From Yoonia sp035117555 (lineage in GTDB: Bacteria; Pseudomonadota; Alphaproteobacteria; Rhodobacterales; Rhodobacteraceae), in NCBI RefSeq assembly GCF_035117555.1, contig NZ_JAYKPK010000008.1, forward strand, positions 1-64,000: a stretch of DNA of 64,000 nucleotides. The letters are read 5' to 3'. Position 1 is the first letter of the stretch. The number at the start of each line of letters is the position of its first letter. Both the position numbers and the translations under genes were made by a program. Shown here in pieces: positions 43,888 through 52,407 of the stretch. Below the pieces are notes generated by a model. It was not told the DNA's origin. It saw nothing but the letters and a program-made list of their open reading frames with translations, and ran no database searches.

Positions 43888-44688
43888 CTAGGCGGTGAGG
43901 GTCCGCCAGGATGTCAGAATCGCGTTCAGATCAGCCGCAGCACAGGTGAAAATGCTGACCTCATCAGCCAGAATCGCGATTGCGGTGATCGCATCGCCAG
44001 CCTCAAGGCCGATCAGCAACGGGGTATTGTCCTGCGGAACCAACGCCTGTCGCCGGTCACGAAACGGGCCGAGCTGATCGTGCCAGATCACCTCCAACGC
44101 CGTGGCATCGCCTTTCGTCGCCCTGATCGCACCGCCTGCGGCCTGCACATAGGCTGTCAGCACCGCGTCATTGGCGGCCAGAAAACGCTGCATGGGGGAA
44201 TGCGCTGTCACAGCCCCCTGCTGCTGCCACAGCGCGGACAGGACGGTGGCCGATACGCCGCGTTCTGACGGGGTGCCGAATGGTTCAGCCGCCCGGCTGG
44301 TCACGGTGATCTGGCGGGCATCCTTGCAAAGCCCGGCCAGCAGGTCACCGACGGATCGCAGCAGGGCTTTGTCATGGGGGGTCAGAACCAGGCCGATCAG
44401 CGCCGTTGCGTCGTCGCTGCCCGCCAGCAATCCGCGCAACCGGCGGCCTGCGACGGCCATCCGCAGGATCACCCCGTCAATGTCAAAGGTCAGGCTGCGG
44501 TCCAGCACGCAAGTGTCGATTTCCGCCAGAATGGCCGCCAAAGGTGCTGGCGTTTCCGTGCTGGAAATAATGCGGGCGGGGCCGATGAACGCGGCCTTCT
44601 TTGCCGCCAATGCCTGCAATTTGGTCGCAAAACCGACAGTCTCAGGCCTGTCCGGTATGGCCTGAACGATCGCGGGTTCAGGCGCCAT
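43888..44688 (-). CDS. Unknown protein, last gene of the GTPase cluster
   Basis: A 266-residue alpha/beta-looking soluble protein with no recognised motif. It contains VLDRSLTFDIDGVILRMAVAGRRLRG (read in parts: LTFDIDGVILRM, VAGRRLRGLL) and DEVSIFTCAAADLNAIL near the end. ATG 44688 is preferred, since the frame upstream only shadows the preceding gene. It overlaps that gene by 11 nt, so it belongs to the same operon as the Roadblock-like and dynamin-like genes. A role as regulator or effector of the GTPases is a guess. Confidence 0.65.
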   Translation of the reverse strand: MAPEPAIVQAIPDRPETVGFATKLQALAAKKAAFIGPARIISSTETPAPLAAILAEIDTCVLDRSLTFDIDGVILRMAVAGRRLRGLLAGSDDATALIGLVLTPHDKALLRSVGDLLAGLCKDARQITVTSRAAEPFGTPSERGVSATVLSALWQQQGAVTAHSPMQRFLAANDAVLTAYVQAAGGAIRATKGDATALEVIWHDQLGPFRDRRQALVPQDNTPLLIGLEAGDAITAIAILADEVSIFTCAAADLNAILTSWRTLTA

Positions 44689-45040
44689 GGCTGATCTTTT
44701 CCAGACAGGCCCGGGCTGCGGCCAGAAACTGCGGGATCGCGATGTCATGGCTACAGACGCAACATAGGGCGTCATCCGGTTCATCTGCATCGCGCAGATA
44801 GATGCGCAGGCGATCCGGCGTGGCGACAAAGACCATCCCCGCAGGGGTACTGCCCAAGGCGGGTGCCTGCGGTGGGCCAAAGCTCGCCGCGGCCTCGGCG
44901 CAGAGCGCGTCAAGCTCTTCCCGGTGGTGCGGCGTGTCAGAATTGGTCACGAGGATCACCAACGTGGATAGATCGGCAAAAGCGACGGTCTCACAACCGG
45001 GAAATTGATCATGCAGGTTATCCAGCAGTTTCAGAACCAT
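44678..45040 (-). CDS. Roadblock/LC7-like small protein of the GTPase cluster
   Basis: A 120-residue protein whose predicted helix-sheet order (LKLLDNLHDQFPGCETVAFA, then STLVILVTNS, a helix, then GMVFVATPDRLRIYLRD and a final helix) resembles the Roadblock/LC7 fold. Bacterial Roadblock proteins such as MglB regulate small GTPases, and three GTPase genes lie just upstream here. The start at ATG 45040 is chosen because the sequence before it looks non-coding; no strong ribosome site is seen. The similarity is by pattern only. Confidence 0.55.
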   Translation of the reverse strand: MVLKLLDNLHDQFPGCETVAFADLSTLVILVTNSDTPHHREELDALCAEAAASFGPPQAPALGSTPAGMVFVATPDRLRIYLRDADEPDDALCCVCSHDIAIPQFLAAARACLEKISHGA

Positions 45041-45101
45041 TGTCGATGCTCTTTTGCGGCCGCCATCGGAACCGGCGGGATGGACCTCTGCATCACACAC
45101 G

Positions 45102-45902
45102 TCATGATGACACACGACGCATGCGGCGCGGCATGACCGGCGCGCGCGGCGGTTCGGGAATCTCTGTCCCGTTGGGGATATTATAAAGCGGCAGCGCGCT
45201 CTGTGCGATCACCAGTGTCAGTTTTTCGATCATTGTGACCAGATGGGTGACAAAAGGCCCGGCACCGCTGTCGTTCCATTTGTCCTGATCGTCACCGGCC
45301 TGCAAGGCCTGCACCAGCGAGATCGGGAAGGTCGCGCCGAACTGCCCGTCGGTTTCGCGGCGCACGCGCTGGAACACGCGGCGGCGGTCCTTGTCATTGA
45401 TCAGCTTGTCATAGCGGGTGATCAGCAGGACGGAAAAATCGCGCACCGCATCGGGCATCGTGTCCCAGACGGCGGCTTCGGATTGCCGCCAGGCCTGGGT
45501 GGCATGGGTACACCAGATCACGGCATCCACCTCTGGCAACAGGCGTTCCCAGACGATTGACGGCATATTCGGGTCGGAAATGCCCGGAAAATCGATCAGA
45601 TCACAGATATCCAGAATGTCGGATTCCAAAAACAGCCGGATCATCCTTGTGTCACGCAGCGGCACTTGTGCCAATGTCTCCAGTGCGACAGGTGTCATCG
45701 TGCCATCCAGACCGACGCGAAACGGGGCGGCAGTGCCATAAGACATCCAGACCGGGGCCAGCCTTGTGGCGGTGACCTTTTCCGGCAGGGGCCGTGCGCC
45801 CAACAGCAGGTTGGACAGGGTGCTTTTGCCAGCGCTGAATTCGCCCATCAACGCGATCCGTGGTTTGCGCGGCACCTGCGTTGCTGGAGCTTCGGTTGTC
45901 AT
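45102..45902 (-). CDS. Dynamin-like GTPase (short form)
   Basis: A 266-residue GTPase. G1 is GEFSAGKST (residues 20-28), G3 is DFPGISD and G4 is TRYD. It has no membrane segments, and the helical stalk of full dynamins is absent, so it is essentially a lone GTPase domain plus a short C-terminal tail (PRAPVMPRRMRRV). Its ATG overlaps the stop of the large dynamin gene by one base (TGATG, 45900-45904). It probably heterodimerises with the larger GTPase, as paired bacterial dynamins do. That is inferred from the coupling. Confidence 0.82.
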   Translation of the reverse strand: MTTEAPATQVPRKPRIALMGEFSAGKSTLSNLLLGARPLPEKVTATRLAPVWMSYGTAAPFRVGLDGTMTPVALETLAQVPLRDTRMIRLFLESDILDICDLIDFPGISDPNMPSIVWERLLPEVDAVIWCTHATQAWRQSEAAVWDTMPDAVRDFSVLLITRYDKLINDKDRRRVFQRVRRETDGQFGATFPISLVQALQAGDDQDKWNDSGAGPFVTHLVTMIEKLTLVIAQSALPLYNIPNGTEIPEPPRAPVMPRRMRRVSS

Positions 45903-47986
45903 CAATCTGATCCTGACGCTGAAAAGCGGGTCTGCGCCGTCAGTTCGTCAATAATATAATCAAACAACTCGGCGCGTTCCTGCTGTGCGGTGATACCAAA
46001 AATATCTTTTAAATCATTCACATCGACAGTCGATTTTTCGCTGATATCGATCAAGAGCGCGCGCTGTTCTTCCAGAAAATCGCGCAATTCCCGTTCAGCC
46101 AGCGCGCGGATATCGCCTGCTTGCCGGACTTTCAGTTCCGCGACGATCGGCGCGGTTTCCGCAGCGATCAAATCGTAGAATGCGCTGGCAAAAGCGCGAT
46201 ATCCCTTGCGCCGTTGCCACCAACTTTTCCACCATGAGGTTTGCAGATCAAGTGCAATCGTCTGGCCCAAAGTCACGGGCGCTGGAATTTCGGGCGCGGC
46301 AGGGGGCGTGACCTTGAAGTTTTCCACCGCCACGCCGAGTGCGGCGCGATAGGTTCCGGCCAGATCCTGTGCGGCGGCGGCAAAGACCTGATCGCAGGTC
46401 GTGACCACATTGTGCCGCATCACCTGATAGCTGGTCCGCAACAACAGCCGCAGCCCATCGGGGCTGTACTGCCAGATTTCATCTTCGCCACGGGTTTCCA
46501 GATGTTGCAGCAGTGATTCAAGGGCGCGGTCCAGAAAACGCTGATGCGATTGATCAATCCGCGCGCTGAATTGCTGAAACACGATATCCAGACGGTTGGA
46601 CAAACGTGTCATGCTCTTGTGTTCGATCTGATCCAACCTGCGGATCACCTGATCATGCGGCAGCACGGTGACGCTATCGCCGTCCAGACGCATCGAGACC
46701 ATTGTGCTGGAGGCCTGCACACCGCGCACAAGGTTCAGGGCCTTTTTGCGGGCGGCGGCGAGCAGTTCCGCCCCCGGCCCTTCGACGATTCGGTCCGAAA
46801 TTGCGCGGTAAAGATTAGGCAGACCGGACAGATGCCAGACCAGTTCCTTGGTATTCAACCTGGCGGTTTGCGGGCTGAGCGAGGCTTCGGCCCAGATATA
46901 CAGCGCCTCGGCACTGTCTGGGACGATGTCGTCAAGATTGTCGCCCAAGGCCAGATTGGCCCAATAGGCGCTGCCGAAAATCACCTCGGGGTTTTCCGGG
47001 CCGTTATTGTCGATCAAGGTCTGCAGGATACTGGCGCGGATTTCGGGCACCTGATCGGCGGGATTGGCCAATTCGTCGATCCGGTTCACGAAAATCACCA
47101 CCTCGCGCGATTTCACGTTCGAGATCAGGCGGATCAGCCCCATATCCATCGATGACAAGGCCTGATGCGCCGAGAGCACGACAACGCAGATCCGGCTGTC
47201 ACGCAGCGCATTGATCGTGATCTGTTCGCGCATCATGAACGTGTCATTCACACCGGGCGTGTCGCGCAGGCACAACGGCATCGGGATCGCCTTGGTCGCC
47301 AGATAGATATCGGCTGATTTGGTGATATCGGCGAAGCGGCCCTGCTGATCGGAATCTTCGGTATCGCCGAGATCATCGCCCATGCAGACATAGCGCTGGA
47401 TCAGCTCTTCGTTCAGATCGGCATAGCTGTGTTTTTGCCCCAGCAGCAGTTCGAACTTGCGACCAAGGCGGCGTTTGGTTTTTTCGCGCATGCCGGCGAT
47501 CTGGATGCGGATTTTTTCCATCTCTTCATCGGCACCGGCGCGGGCGGATAATTCACCGATTCGACCGCCGTTTTCGACCAGATGGTCCCATTCATCCTTG
47601 TTGAAAAACTGGAATGTCGCGGCGGGCGCATCATCGGGCAAGGGGGTGTTCAGATGCACAGAGGTCACGACCGAGGTCCAGGGATTGACATCGGCAGGCA
47701 ACAGATCAGGCCGCCCGACCATCGCATTGAGCAGCGTTGTCTTGCCGGATTTGATCTGGCCGATCATCGTCACGCTGGGTTCAAACGTTTCTAACTGCCT
47801 GATAAGTTTTGTAGATTTCTTGGCAATGTCCTGGCTGCTGAGCCCCGCAATATCGTTCAGCACGGCCTGCAGATCGGCGATTTCTTCGTGCAGCAGGTCA
47901 AGCCCGTCCTGACCATGGCGCAGGAATCCATGCTGTGCGTGCCGCAGGGCATCCCGGTTTGCCTGGTTCGCTTCCGCCTTGTCCAT
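45902..47986 (-). CDS. Dynamin-family GTPase (long form)
   Basis: A 694-residue protein with G1 GQIKSGKTT (residues 76-84), G3 DTPGVND and G4 NRID, and an extended helical region after about residue 420. A short Trp/Arg-rich patch (TSWWKSWWQRRKGYRAF, about 600-616) could be the membrane-touching paddle. The family remodels membranes. It heads the second half of the cluster, after a 150-nt gap from the third GTPase gene. Bacterial dynamins act in membrane repair, vesicle release or phage stress. Nothing in the sequence decides between these. Confidence 0.85.
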   Translation of the reverse strand: MDKAEANQANRDALRHAQHGFLRHGQDGLDLLHEEIADLQAVLNDIAGLSSQDIAKKSTKLIRQLETFEPSVTMIGQIKSGKTTLLNAMVGRPDLLPADVNPWTSVVTSVHLNTPLPDDAPAATFQFFNKDEWDHLVENGGRIGELSARAGADEEMEKIRIQIAGMREKTKRRLGRKFELLLGQKHSYADLNEELIQRYVCMGDDLGDTEDSDQQGRFADITKSADIYLATKAIPMPLCLRDTPGVNDTFMMREQITINALRDSRICVVVLSAHQALSSMDMGLIRLISNVKSREVVIFVNRIDELANPADQVPEIRASILQTLIDNNGPENPEVIFGSAYWANLALGDNLDDIVPDSAEALYIWAEASLSPQTARLNTKELVWHLSGLPNLYRAISDRIVEGPGAELLAAARKKALNLVRGVQASSTMVSMRLDGDSVTVLPHDQVIRRLDQIEHKSMTRLSNRLDIVFQQFSARIDQSHQRFLDRALESLLQHLETRGEDEIWQYSPDGLRLLLRTSYQVMRHNVVTTCDQVFAAAAQDLAGTYRAALGVAVENFKVTPPAAPEIPAPVTLGQTIALDLQTSWWKSWWQRRKGYRAFASAFYDLIAAETAPIVAELKVRQAGDIRALAERELRDFLEEQRALLIDISEKSTVDVNDLKDIFGITAQQERAELFDYIIDELTAQTRFSASGSD

Positions 47987-48115
47987 CTTGCCCCGCCTTC
48001 ACTGTCGTCGTCTCACGCGGTTGATGTCGCGCGGTGAGAATGTCCGCCTAACCTAAAACACTTACCATCCAGACAACAGTGAAGCAGGCGCTGCACGTTC
48101 TTCCTGCCGGGCGCA

Positions 48116-48135
48116 TTATCACGGAAGCGTGATAA
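48116..48135. terminator. Hairpin after the third GTPase gene
   Basis: TTATCACG (48116-48123) and CGTGATAA (48128-48135) form a perfect 8-bp stem with a 4-nt loop, directly after the stop of the minus-strand gene ending at 48138. No T-run follows, so it may stabilise the upstream mRNA end or attenuate transcription within the cluster. Confidence 0.45.
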
Positions 48136-48137
48136 GG

Positions 48138-49295
48138 CTAAGTGGCAAGTTCAGCCTCAAGATCATGTTTGATCTGCAACAGCAGGCTGACCGCGTCTTC
48201 GGTCGCATCACCGCGTTTTTCCATCTGCATCAATTGCACCAGATCGGCGGCGTCAAAGGCCATGTCGCGCAGCCGGTGCAGCGCCGGGTCAGTGTCATCG
48301 CCCGTGTCGTTCAGATAAGCGGACAGCCACTGCAACTGGGCTGCCGTGAGGCCCATGATTGCGGCAGAGGCTACGCCGTTGTTTTCAGTCAGCATCGTGA
48401 CCAGCCGGGCACCTAACGCGGTGATCTGGTCAAGCGCGTGCTGGCAGATCGCGCGTGTCGCGGATTGCATCGCAGTCTGCGGCCCTGCGGGCTGGGTGGC
48501 CACATGACGGGCCAGCAGCAGATCGGCCATGTCGAGGATTGCCTGTCTGCGACGGGCAATCTGTTGCAGCACCGCCCCGATCAAGGCTGTGCCGCCGCTG
48601 TCGCGCATGCGGTGTTTATCGACCGACCCATCGGGGTTACGGGCCGCGATTGCATCTGTAGCGGCGATGGCAAGGATCTTGTGGAAATCATCGCCGGATG
48701 CGGCATTGGCCTGATCCGGCTGGCCTTGTGCGCGGCGGGCATCCGCCCTGGTCAACAGCAAGATCGCATTGTCCTTGATCCGGTACGGCATCTGCGCCCA
48801 GACCATTTGTTCTGCGGCATCAAAGGTCGGGCTGCACCAGATGACCAGATCGCTGCGCTTTGCGGCCCATTGGCTGGCGCGGTGCAGCGCTGTCGGGTCG
48901 TCGGGGGCGGCAACCTTCAGCACCGAGATTTTCGCAAGCGCGGGCAGCGGCAGATGCAACGCGACAAAGACCGGGGCAAGGTCGGTGATCCGGTGCAGAT
49001 CGGCGTCGGGCCGTGTGACTTTGCTGCCATCGGCCTGCGTGCAGATGATCTGCGGCTGGTCGGCAAAGCAAAGTTCGATCGACGGCAAGGCCAGATCGGG
49101 GGGCAGGATATCCGCGCCGACCAGCAGGTTGAGGATCGTCGATTTGCCCGCCCCCGGCCTGCCAAGCAGCGCGATGCGCAGCGGTTTTTGCAGCAGGTCC
49201 AGATATTGTTGGGCGCAAAGCTCTGCCTCTGGCGGCAAGAGGCCCGCCGCAAGCGTCTGTGTCAGATCGTGCTGCATCCGGTCCTGTGACGACAT
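48138..49295 (-). CDS. Dynamin/Era-like GTPase with degenerate G3
   Basis: A 385-residue GTPase-like protein. G1 GRPGAGKST is intact (residues 45-53) and G4 is LTRAD. The usual DxPG of G3 is absent (KVAAPDD lies in its place), so GTP hydrolysis may be impaired. The C-terminal 150 residues are helical and end in an acidic stretch. ATG 49295 overlaps the stop of the small upstream gene (TGATG), with GGAGGGG before it; an in-frame GTG at 49298 is the alternative. It is part of the FHA/GTPase cluster. Confidence 0.75.
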   Translation of the reverse strand: MSSQDRMQHDLTQTLAAGLLPPEAELCAQQYLDLLQKPLRIALLGRPGAGKSTILNLLVGADILPPDLALPSIELCFADQPQIICTQADGSKVTRPDADLHRITDLAPVFVALHLPLPALAKISVLKVAAPDDPTALHRASQWAAKRSDLVIWCSPTFDAAEQMVWAQMPYRIKDNAILLLTRADARRAQGQPDQANAASGDDFHKILAIAATDAIAARNPDGSVDKHRMRDSGGTALIGAVLQQIARRRQAILDMADLLLARHVATQPAGPQTAMQSATRAICQHALDQITALGARLVTMLTENNGVASAAIMGLTAAQLQWLSAYLNDTGDDTDPALHRLRDMAFDAADLVQLMQMEKRGDATEDAVSLLLQIKHDLEAELAT

Positions 49296-49477
49296 CACGC
49301 CCCTCCGACGATGGGTTTGATGCCGGGCGTTTCAGCGGCGTCGGCAGGCTTGGTCGGCCGGGCCGGGTTGGTATGGTTCAGCTTGATCACGCCAAAGCTG
49401 CAATTGCCCTGATCAGGGTCGTTCAGCTTTTTGATCGCGGCGGCAAGGTCATCGCGCGGCTCAGGCAATCGCCACAT
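49295..49477 (-). CDS. 60-residue unknown protein nested between FHA and GTPase genes
   Basis: A small soluble protein, MWRLPEPRDDLAAAIKKLND at the start and ending TPGIKPIVGGA. Its reading frame opens inside the 3' end of the FHA gene. The site GGAGG (49484-49488) lies 6 nt before ATG 49477, and two further ATGs directly precede it. Its stop overlaps the GTPase start by one base, so it is a deliberate link in the operon. No family was recognised. Confidence 0.6.
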   Translation of the reverse strand: MWRLPEPRDDLAAAIKKLNDPDQGNCSFGVIKLNHTNPARPTKPADAAETPGIKPIVGGA

Positions 49478-50156
49478 CATCATCCTCCGCATCTTTGCCG
49501 CTGGCCCAGTTGAAACGGCTGTCGCAGAGCGCGACAAACCACAGCGTGGTTTCCCCGATCCGGATCACATCGCCGGATTTCAAAGGTTCGGTGCTGATCA
49601 CCGGCCTGTCATTCAGCCGCACGATGTTGGATTTGCCACCTTGGCCGAGCCAGAACAGATGGCTTTCGGGGTCGTAAACAATGGCCGCGTGGTTGTTGCG
49701 CGAAATGGCGATATCGCCGAAATCAAGCGGGATCGCCTGATCTCCACCCCGACCGATCTGCGACATGCCCGCCAGAAGCGCAAAGCTTTCGCCGCGTCCG
49801 GGGCCATCGGCCACGACGACCCAGCCCACGGGAAACCTGACCTGTTGTGCGGGGGCAGATTGCGCCGTGTCGCTGAGCATATCGGCACTCTCGCCATCAG
49901 ACCTTGCAAAGCCGGGCAGGGCGGTGGCCTCGTCATCCTGTTCGAGATCCCAGATATTCACCTGCGGTCTGCCGGACTTGCCTTGCCCATCATCCGCGTC
50001 GGTCAACCGTAGGCCTGTCCGCTGCCGCAGCGCGGCTTCATCGGTCAGCGATCCGATGGTTTCACGATAGGATTTTTCCAGCGGGTCCATGTCATCTGCC
50101 GGGATGGTGGGCGTCGTGTCACGGTTTCGGCGGATGAGATCACGGATAAACTTCAT
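49461..50156 (-). CDS. FHA-domain protein
   Basis: A 231-residue protein. Residues about 1-110 are a charged, probably disordered N-terminal part containing a possible phosphothreonine-bearing segment (KSYRETIGSLTDE). Residues about 115-220 form an FHA domain (SQIGRGGDQAIPLDFGDIAISRNNHAAI: key residues in the GR, S-R-N-H and N positions are present), which binds phosphothreonine peptides. It overlaps the upstream kinase-like gene by ATGA. Its partner kinase gene is truncated, so its phospho-ligand may come from a kinase elsewhere. Confidence 0.85.
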   Translation of the reverse strand: MKFIRDLIRRNRDTTPTIPADDMDPLEKSYRETIGSLTDEAALRQRTGLRLTDADDGQGKSGRPQVNIWDLEQDDEATALPGFARSDGESADMLSDTAQSAPAQQVRFPVGWVVVADGPGRGESFALLAGMSQIGRGGDQAIPLDFGDIAISRNNHAAIVYDPESHLFWLGQGGKSNIVRLNDRPVISTEPLKSGDVIRIGETTLWFVALCDSRFNWASGKDAEDDDVAIA

Positions 50157-50575
50157 GCTGGGACCCTTGCTGCTGTCGGAACGGACGCCGCCGCGTGGCG
50201 GCGCAATCGTTTGATTTGCGATATCGCGGTGCAACCTGCCCTGCGCATGGATAAAGCCAATTGCGCCAACAGATCGCGCAGGATCAGCTCCACTTGCTCG
50301 AACAGGCGGGCGATAAATGTCAGCTCTTGCTGATGTGCGCGCGATCTGGCCTGCAGGATATGGCGGCTGCGCCGGCAGAATGGCCAGGGGAAACATGCCG
50401 TGATCACGACCTTCCGGTCGAGAGTGTCGCGCGCCAGAGAGGTGATGCCAAAATCACCGGCATGCAGAAAACACGCGATGGTATATTGCCCGTGCAGCAA
50501 TGTGGTGCCGGGCTTCAACTCATCGACAAAGCCCGCGTCATCGTGGGTCTGATCGTGCAATTGCGGCTTGGGCAT
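50153..50575 (-). CDS. Truncated protein-kinase-like protein (N-lobe only)
   Basis: A 140-residue protein. Residues 21-66 look like the N-lobe of a bacterial Ser/Thr kinase: a degraded glycine loop (LHAGDFGIT, residues 37-45) and the strand that should carry the ATP-binding lysine, which reads VVIT with Thr59 where Lys is expected. The whole C-lobe (HRD, DFG) is missing; instead there is a Leu/Arg-rich tail. It is either a decayed kinase gene or a pseudokinase fragment kept as a scaffold. The intact overlap with the FHA gene (ATGA) argues that it is still translated. First gene of the cluster. Confidence 0.6.
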   Translation of the reverse strand: MPKPQLHDQTHDDAGFVDELKPGTTLLHGQYTIACFLHAGDFGITSLARDTLDRKVVITACFPWPFCRRSRHILQARSRAHQQELTFIARLFEQVELILRDLLAQLALSMRRAGCTAISQIKRLRRHAAASVPTAARVPA

Positions 50576-50834
50576 CGCTGTTCCAACTATTAACCGCGAT
50601 GGCCGCCCGCTGACCGGCTGCCCCGCATACCATTTACCAACACATCAAAGTCAGGCCGGAACACGGCGAGACTCATTCTGCACCATCTTCCTGCAAAGGC
50701 GGGCAGAGGCACAGTGAAAACGCAACAATTGGCCGCATTTTCCGCAATTTTACCACAACGTGAGATTTGCGCATCTGTAAAAACACAAAGGCAGAAAAGG
50801 CCGCGCTGCGCGCCGCGCGACATGGCCTTGTAGA
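50576..50834. other. Intergenic region between divergent cluster and GAPDH-like gene
   Basis: No gene is supported in the roughly 300 nt between the divergent starts. A fairly AT-rich stretch (about 50710-50790) is the likeliest site for promoters in both directions. No riboswitch or known operator was recognised apart from the inverted repeat listed next. Confidence 0.4.
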
Positions 50835-50867
50835 GTTTTGCGCAAAGATGCAGCATCCGCGCAAAAC
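50835..50867 (+). promoter_or_regulatory. Nested inverted repeat upstream of the GAPDH-like gene
   Basis: GTTTTGCGC (50835-50843) pairs with GCGCAAAAC (50859-50867), 9 bp perfect. The spacer itself holds GATGC-A-GCATC. It ends 14 nt before ATG 50882 and could be an operator or an mRNA hairpin next to the ribosome site. Confidence 0.5.
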
Positions 50868-50881
50868 CGCTGAGGGCCGCC

Positions 50882-51853
50882 ATGACACGTATATTTATCA
50901 ACGGCTTTGGTCGAATCGGACGCACCCTGCTGCGCGCCCATGCGCTGGGCTATGGCGCGGGGGTGGAGGTGGTGGGGATCAATGATCTTGCCGCCAGCGA
51001 TCTTTGCGCGCATTTGTTTGCCTATGACAGCGTCTTTGGCCCGTTTCCGGGGCAGGCGGAACTGGACGGCGATGCGCTGGTGCTGAATGGCAAACCGATC
51101 CCGATCCATCGCACTGCTGATGTGGCGACGCTGGATCTGTCCGGTGTCGATGTGCTGCTGGAATGCACCGGCAAGGCCGACACGCGCGCCGTGGCAGAGG
51201 CCGGGCTGCGGGCGGGTGCGGGCCGGGTCCTGATCTCTGGCCCCTCGGCTGCGGCGGATATCACGCTGGTGCTGGGTGCCAATGATCACCTGCTGGCGGA
51301 TCAGGCGATTGTGTCGAATGCCTCCTGCACCACCAATGCGCTGGCGCCGCTGGTGCGGTTGATTGATGATACTTGGGGTCTGACCACCGGTTGGATGACG
51401 ACGATCCATTGCTACACCGGCAGCCAGCCCACGATTGACGCGCCGCGCGGGGATTTCCTGCGCAGCCGGGCTGCGGGCCTGTCGATGGTGCCGACGACGA
51501 CATCGGCGCAGAAACTGCTGGGCGATGTGTTGCCCCAGATCGCGGGCAAGATCGAGGCGGCCGCGGTGCGGGTGCCGGTCGCGTCAGTCTCGGCCATTGA
51601 TCTGGCCGTGGTGGTGCGCGACACGCCGGACCGCGCGCAGCTGCATGAGGTGCTGCGCGCCCAGGCCGGGGTGATCGGGCATACGGACAAATTGCTGGTG
51701 TCATCCGACCTGCGCGCGCGGTCTGAGAGCCTGATCGTCGCCTTGCCGGAAACCCGTGTCACCGCTGGCGGGATGCTGCGGGTCTTTGGCTGGTATGACA
51801 ATGAATGGGGCTTTTCCTGCCGGATGCTGGATATGGCCGCACGCATGGGGTGA
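50882..51853 (+). CDS. Glyceraldehyde-3-phosphate dehydrogenase-family protein
   Basis: A 323-residue dehydrogenase with an N-terminal NAD fold (IFINGFGRIGRTLLR) and the catalytic block SNASCTTNALAP with C149. The substrate region departs from classical GapA: where one expects TNDQ it reads HCYTGSQPTIDAPRGD, and the serine/threonine loop is SMVPTTTSA. The C-terminus WYDNEWGF is conserved. It may be a GAPDH paralogue, an erythrose-4-phosphate dehydrogenase-like enzyme, or one acting on another phosphorylated aldehyde. It is a single gene, convergent with the nuclease gene. Confidence 0.82.
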   Translation: MTRIFINGFGRIGRTLLRAHALGYGAGVEVVGINDLAASDLCAHLFAYDSVFGPFPGQAELDGDALVLNGKPIPIHRTADVATLDLSGVDVLLECTGKADTRAVAEAGLRAGAGRVLISGPSAAADITLVLGANDHLLADQAIVSNASCTTNALAPLVRLIDDTWGLTTGWMTTIHCYTGSQPTIDAPRGDFLRSRAAGLSMVPTTTSAQKLLGDVLPQIAGKIEAAAVRVPVASVSAIDLAVVVRDTPDRAQLHEVLRAQAGVIGHTDKLLVSSDLRARSESLIVALPETRVTAGGMLRVFGWYDNEWGFSCRMLDMAARMG

Positions 51854-51855
51854 TG

Positions 51856-52407
51856 TCAGTGGTAGCGGGCGCCCAACCCTAGCAATCGTCGACGAGCGTC
51901 AATGGGTTCCAGATGTCGGTATTTGCCATCTGAGAATAGTGCCCAGTCCAAGGCTTCACCGCGTCGCACCATCTCTGCACCGATGTCGGTGCCGTCGGGA
52001 AGATAACAGCTCCCTACAAGACGATCATGTGATCTCTCACCATTGAGTTTGGCGGTGATGACATGACCTTTGCAGATGTTGATCATTGCCCATTTCGACT
52101 TTTTCCCGAAGGGTTGATCAATTTCCGGTGCATCAATGCCGAAAATGCGAATTTTGATCCGCTTGATCGCAATCGTATCGCCGTCAATCACATAAGCTTT
52201 GCCAGTTAGTTCACCACTTTGTGGAAAGGCTGGCAACGGACGATCCGGTTTGTCATCCGTGAGCGTCGGTTCCGGGCGCTGCGAAAGCGCTTCAAGGGTC
52301 CGCTTTCGGAGGTCTTCGCTAGTAGGCTGCCGGTTTGCCGAAGCGACATGAAGATAGCGCCTTCGTCCAATCCTGAAACCAAGCGCCCATAAAAGACGTC
52401 GAAGCAT
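51856..52407 (-). CDS. Thermonuclease (SNase)-like nuclease
   Basis: A 183-residue protein. After an Arg-rich N-terminus (LRRLLWALGFRIGRRR, possibly a weak anchor) and a charged linker, residues about 70-175 form an SNase domain: DGDTIAI, RIFGIDAPE (the Arg, Asp and Glu of the active site) and SHDRLVG with the second catalytic Arg. Base composition is more AT-rich than its neighbours, suggesting separate ancestry. GAGGATTT lies upstream of ATG 52407. It cuts nucleic acid in a calcium-dependent way if it behaves like its family. Confidence 0.83.
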   Translation of the reverse strand: MLRRLLWALGFRIGRRRYLHVASANRQPTSEDLRKRTLEALSQRPEPTLTDDKPDRPLPAFPQSGELTGKAYVIDGDTIAIKRIKIRIFGIDAPEIDQPFGKKSKWAMINICKGHVITAKLNGERSHDRLVGSCYLPDGTDIGAEMVRRGEALDWALFSDGKYRHLEPIDARRRLLGLGARYH

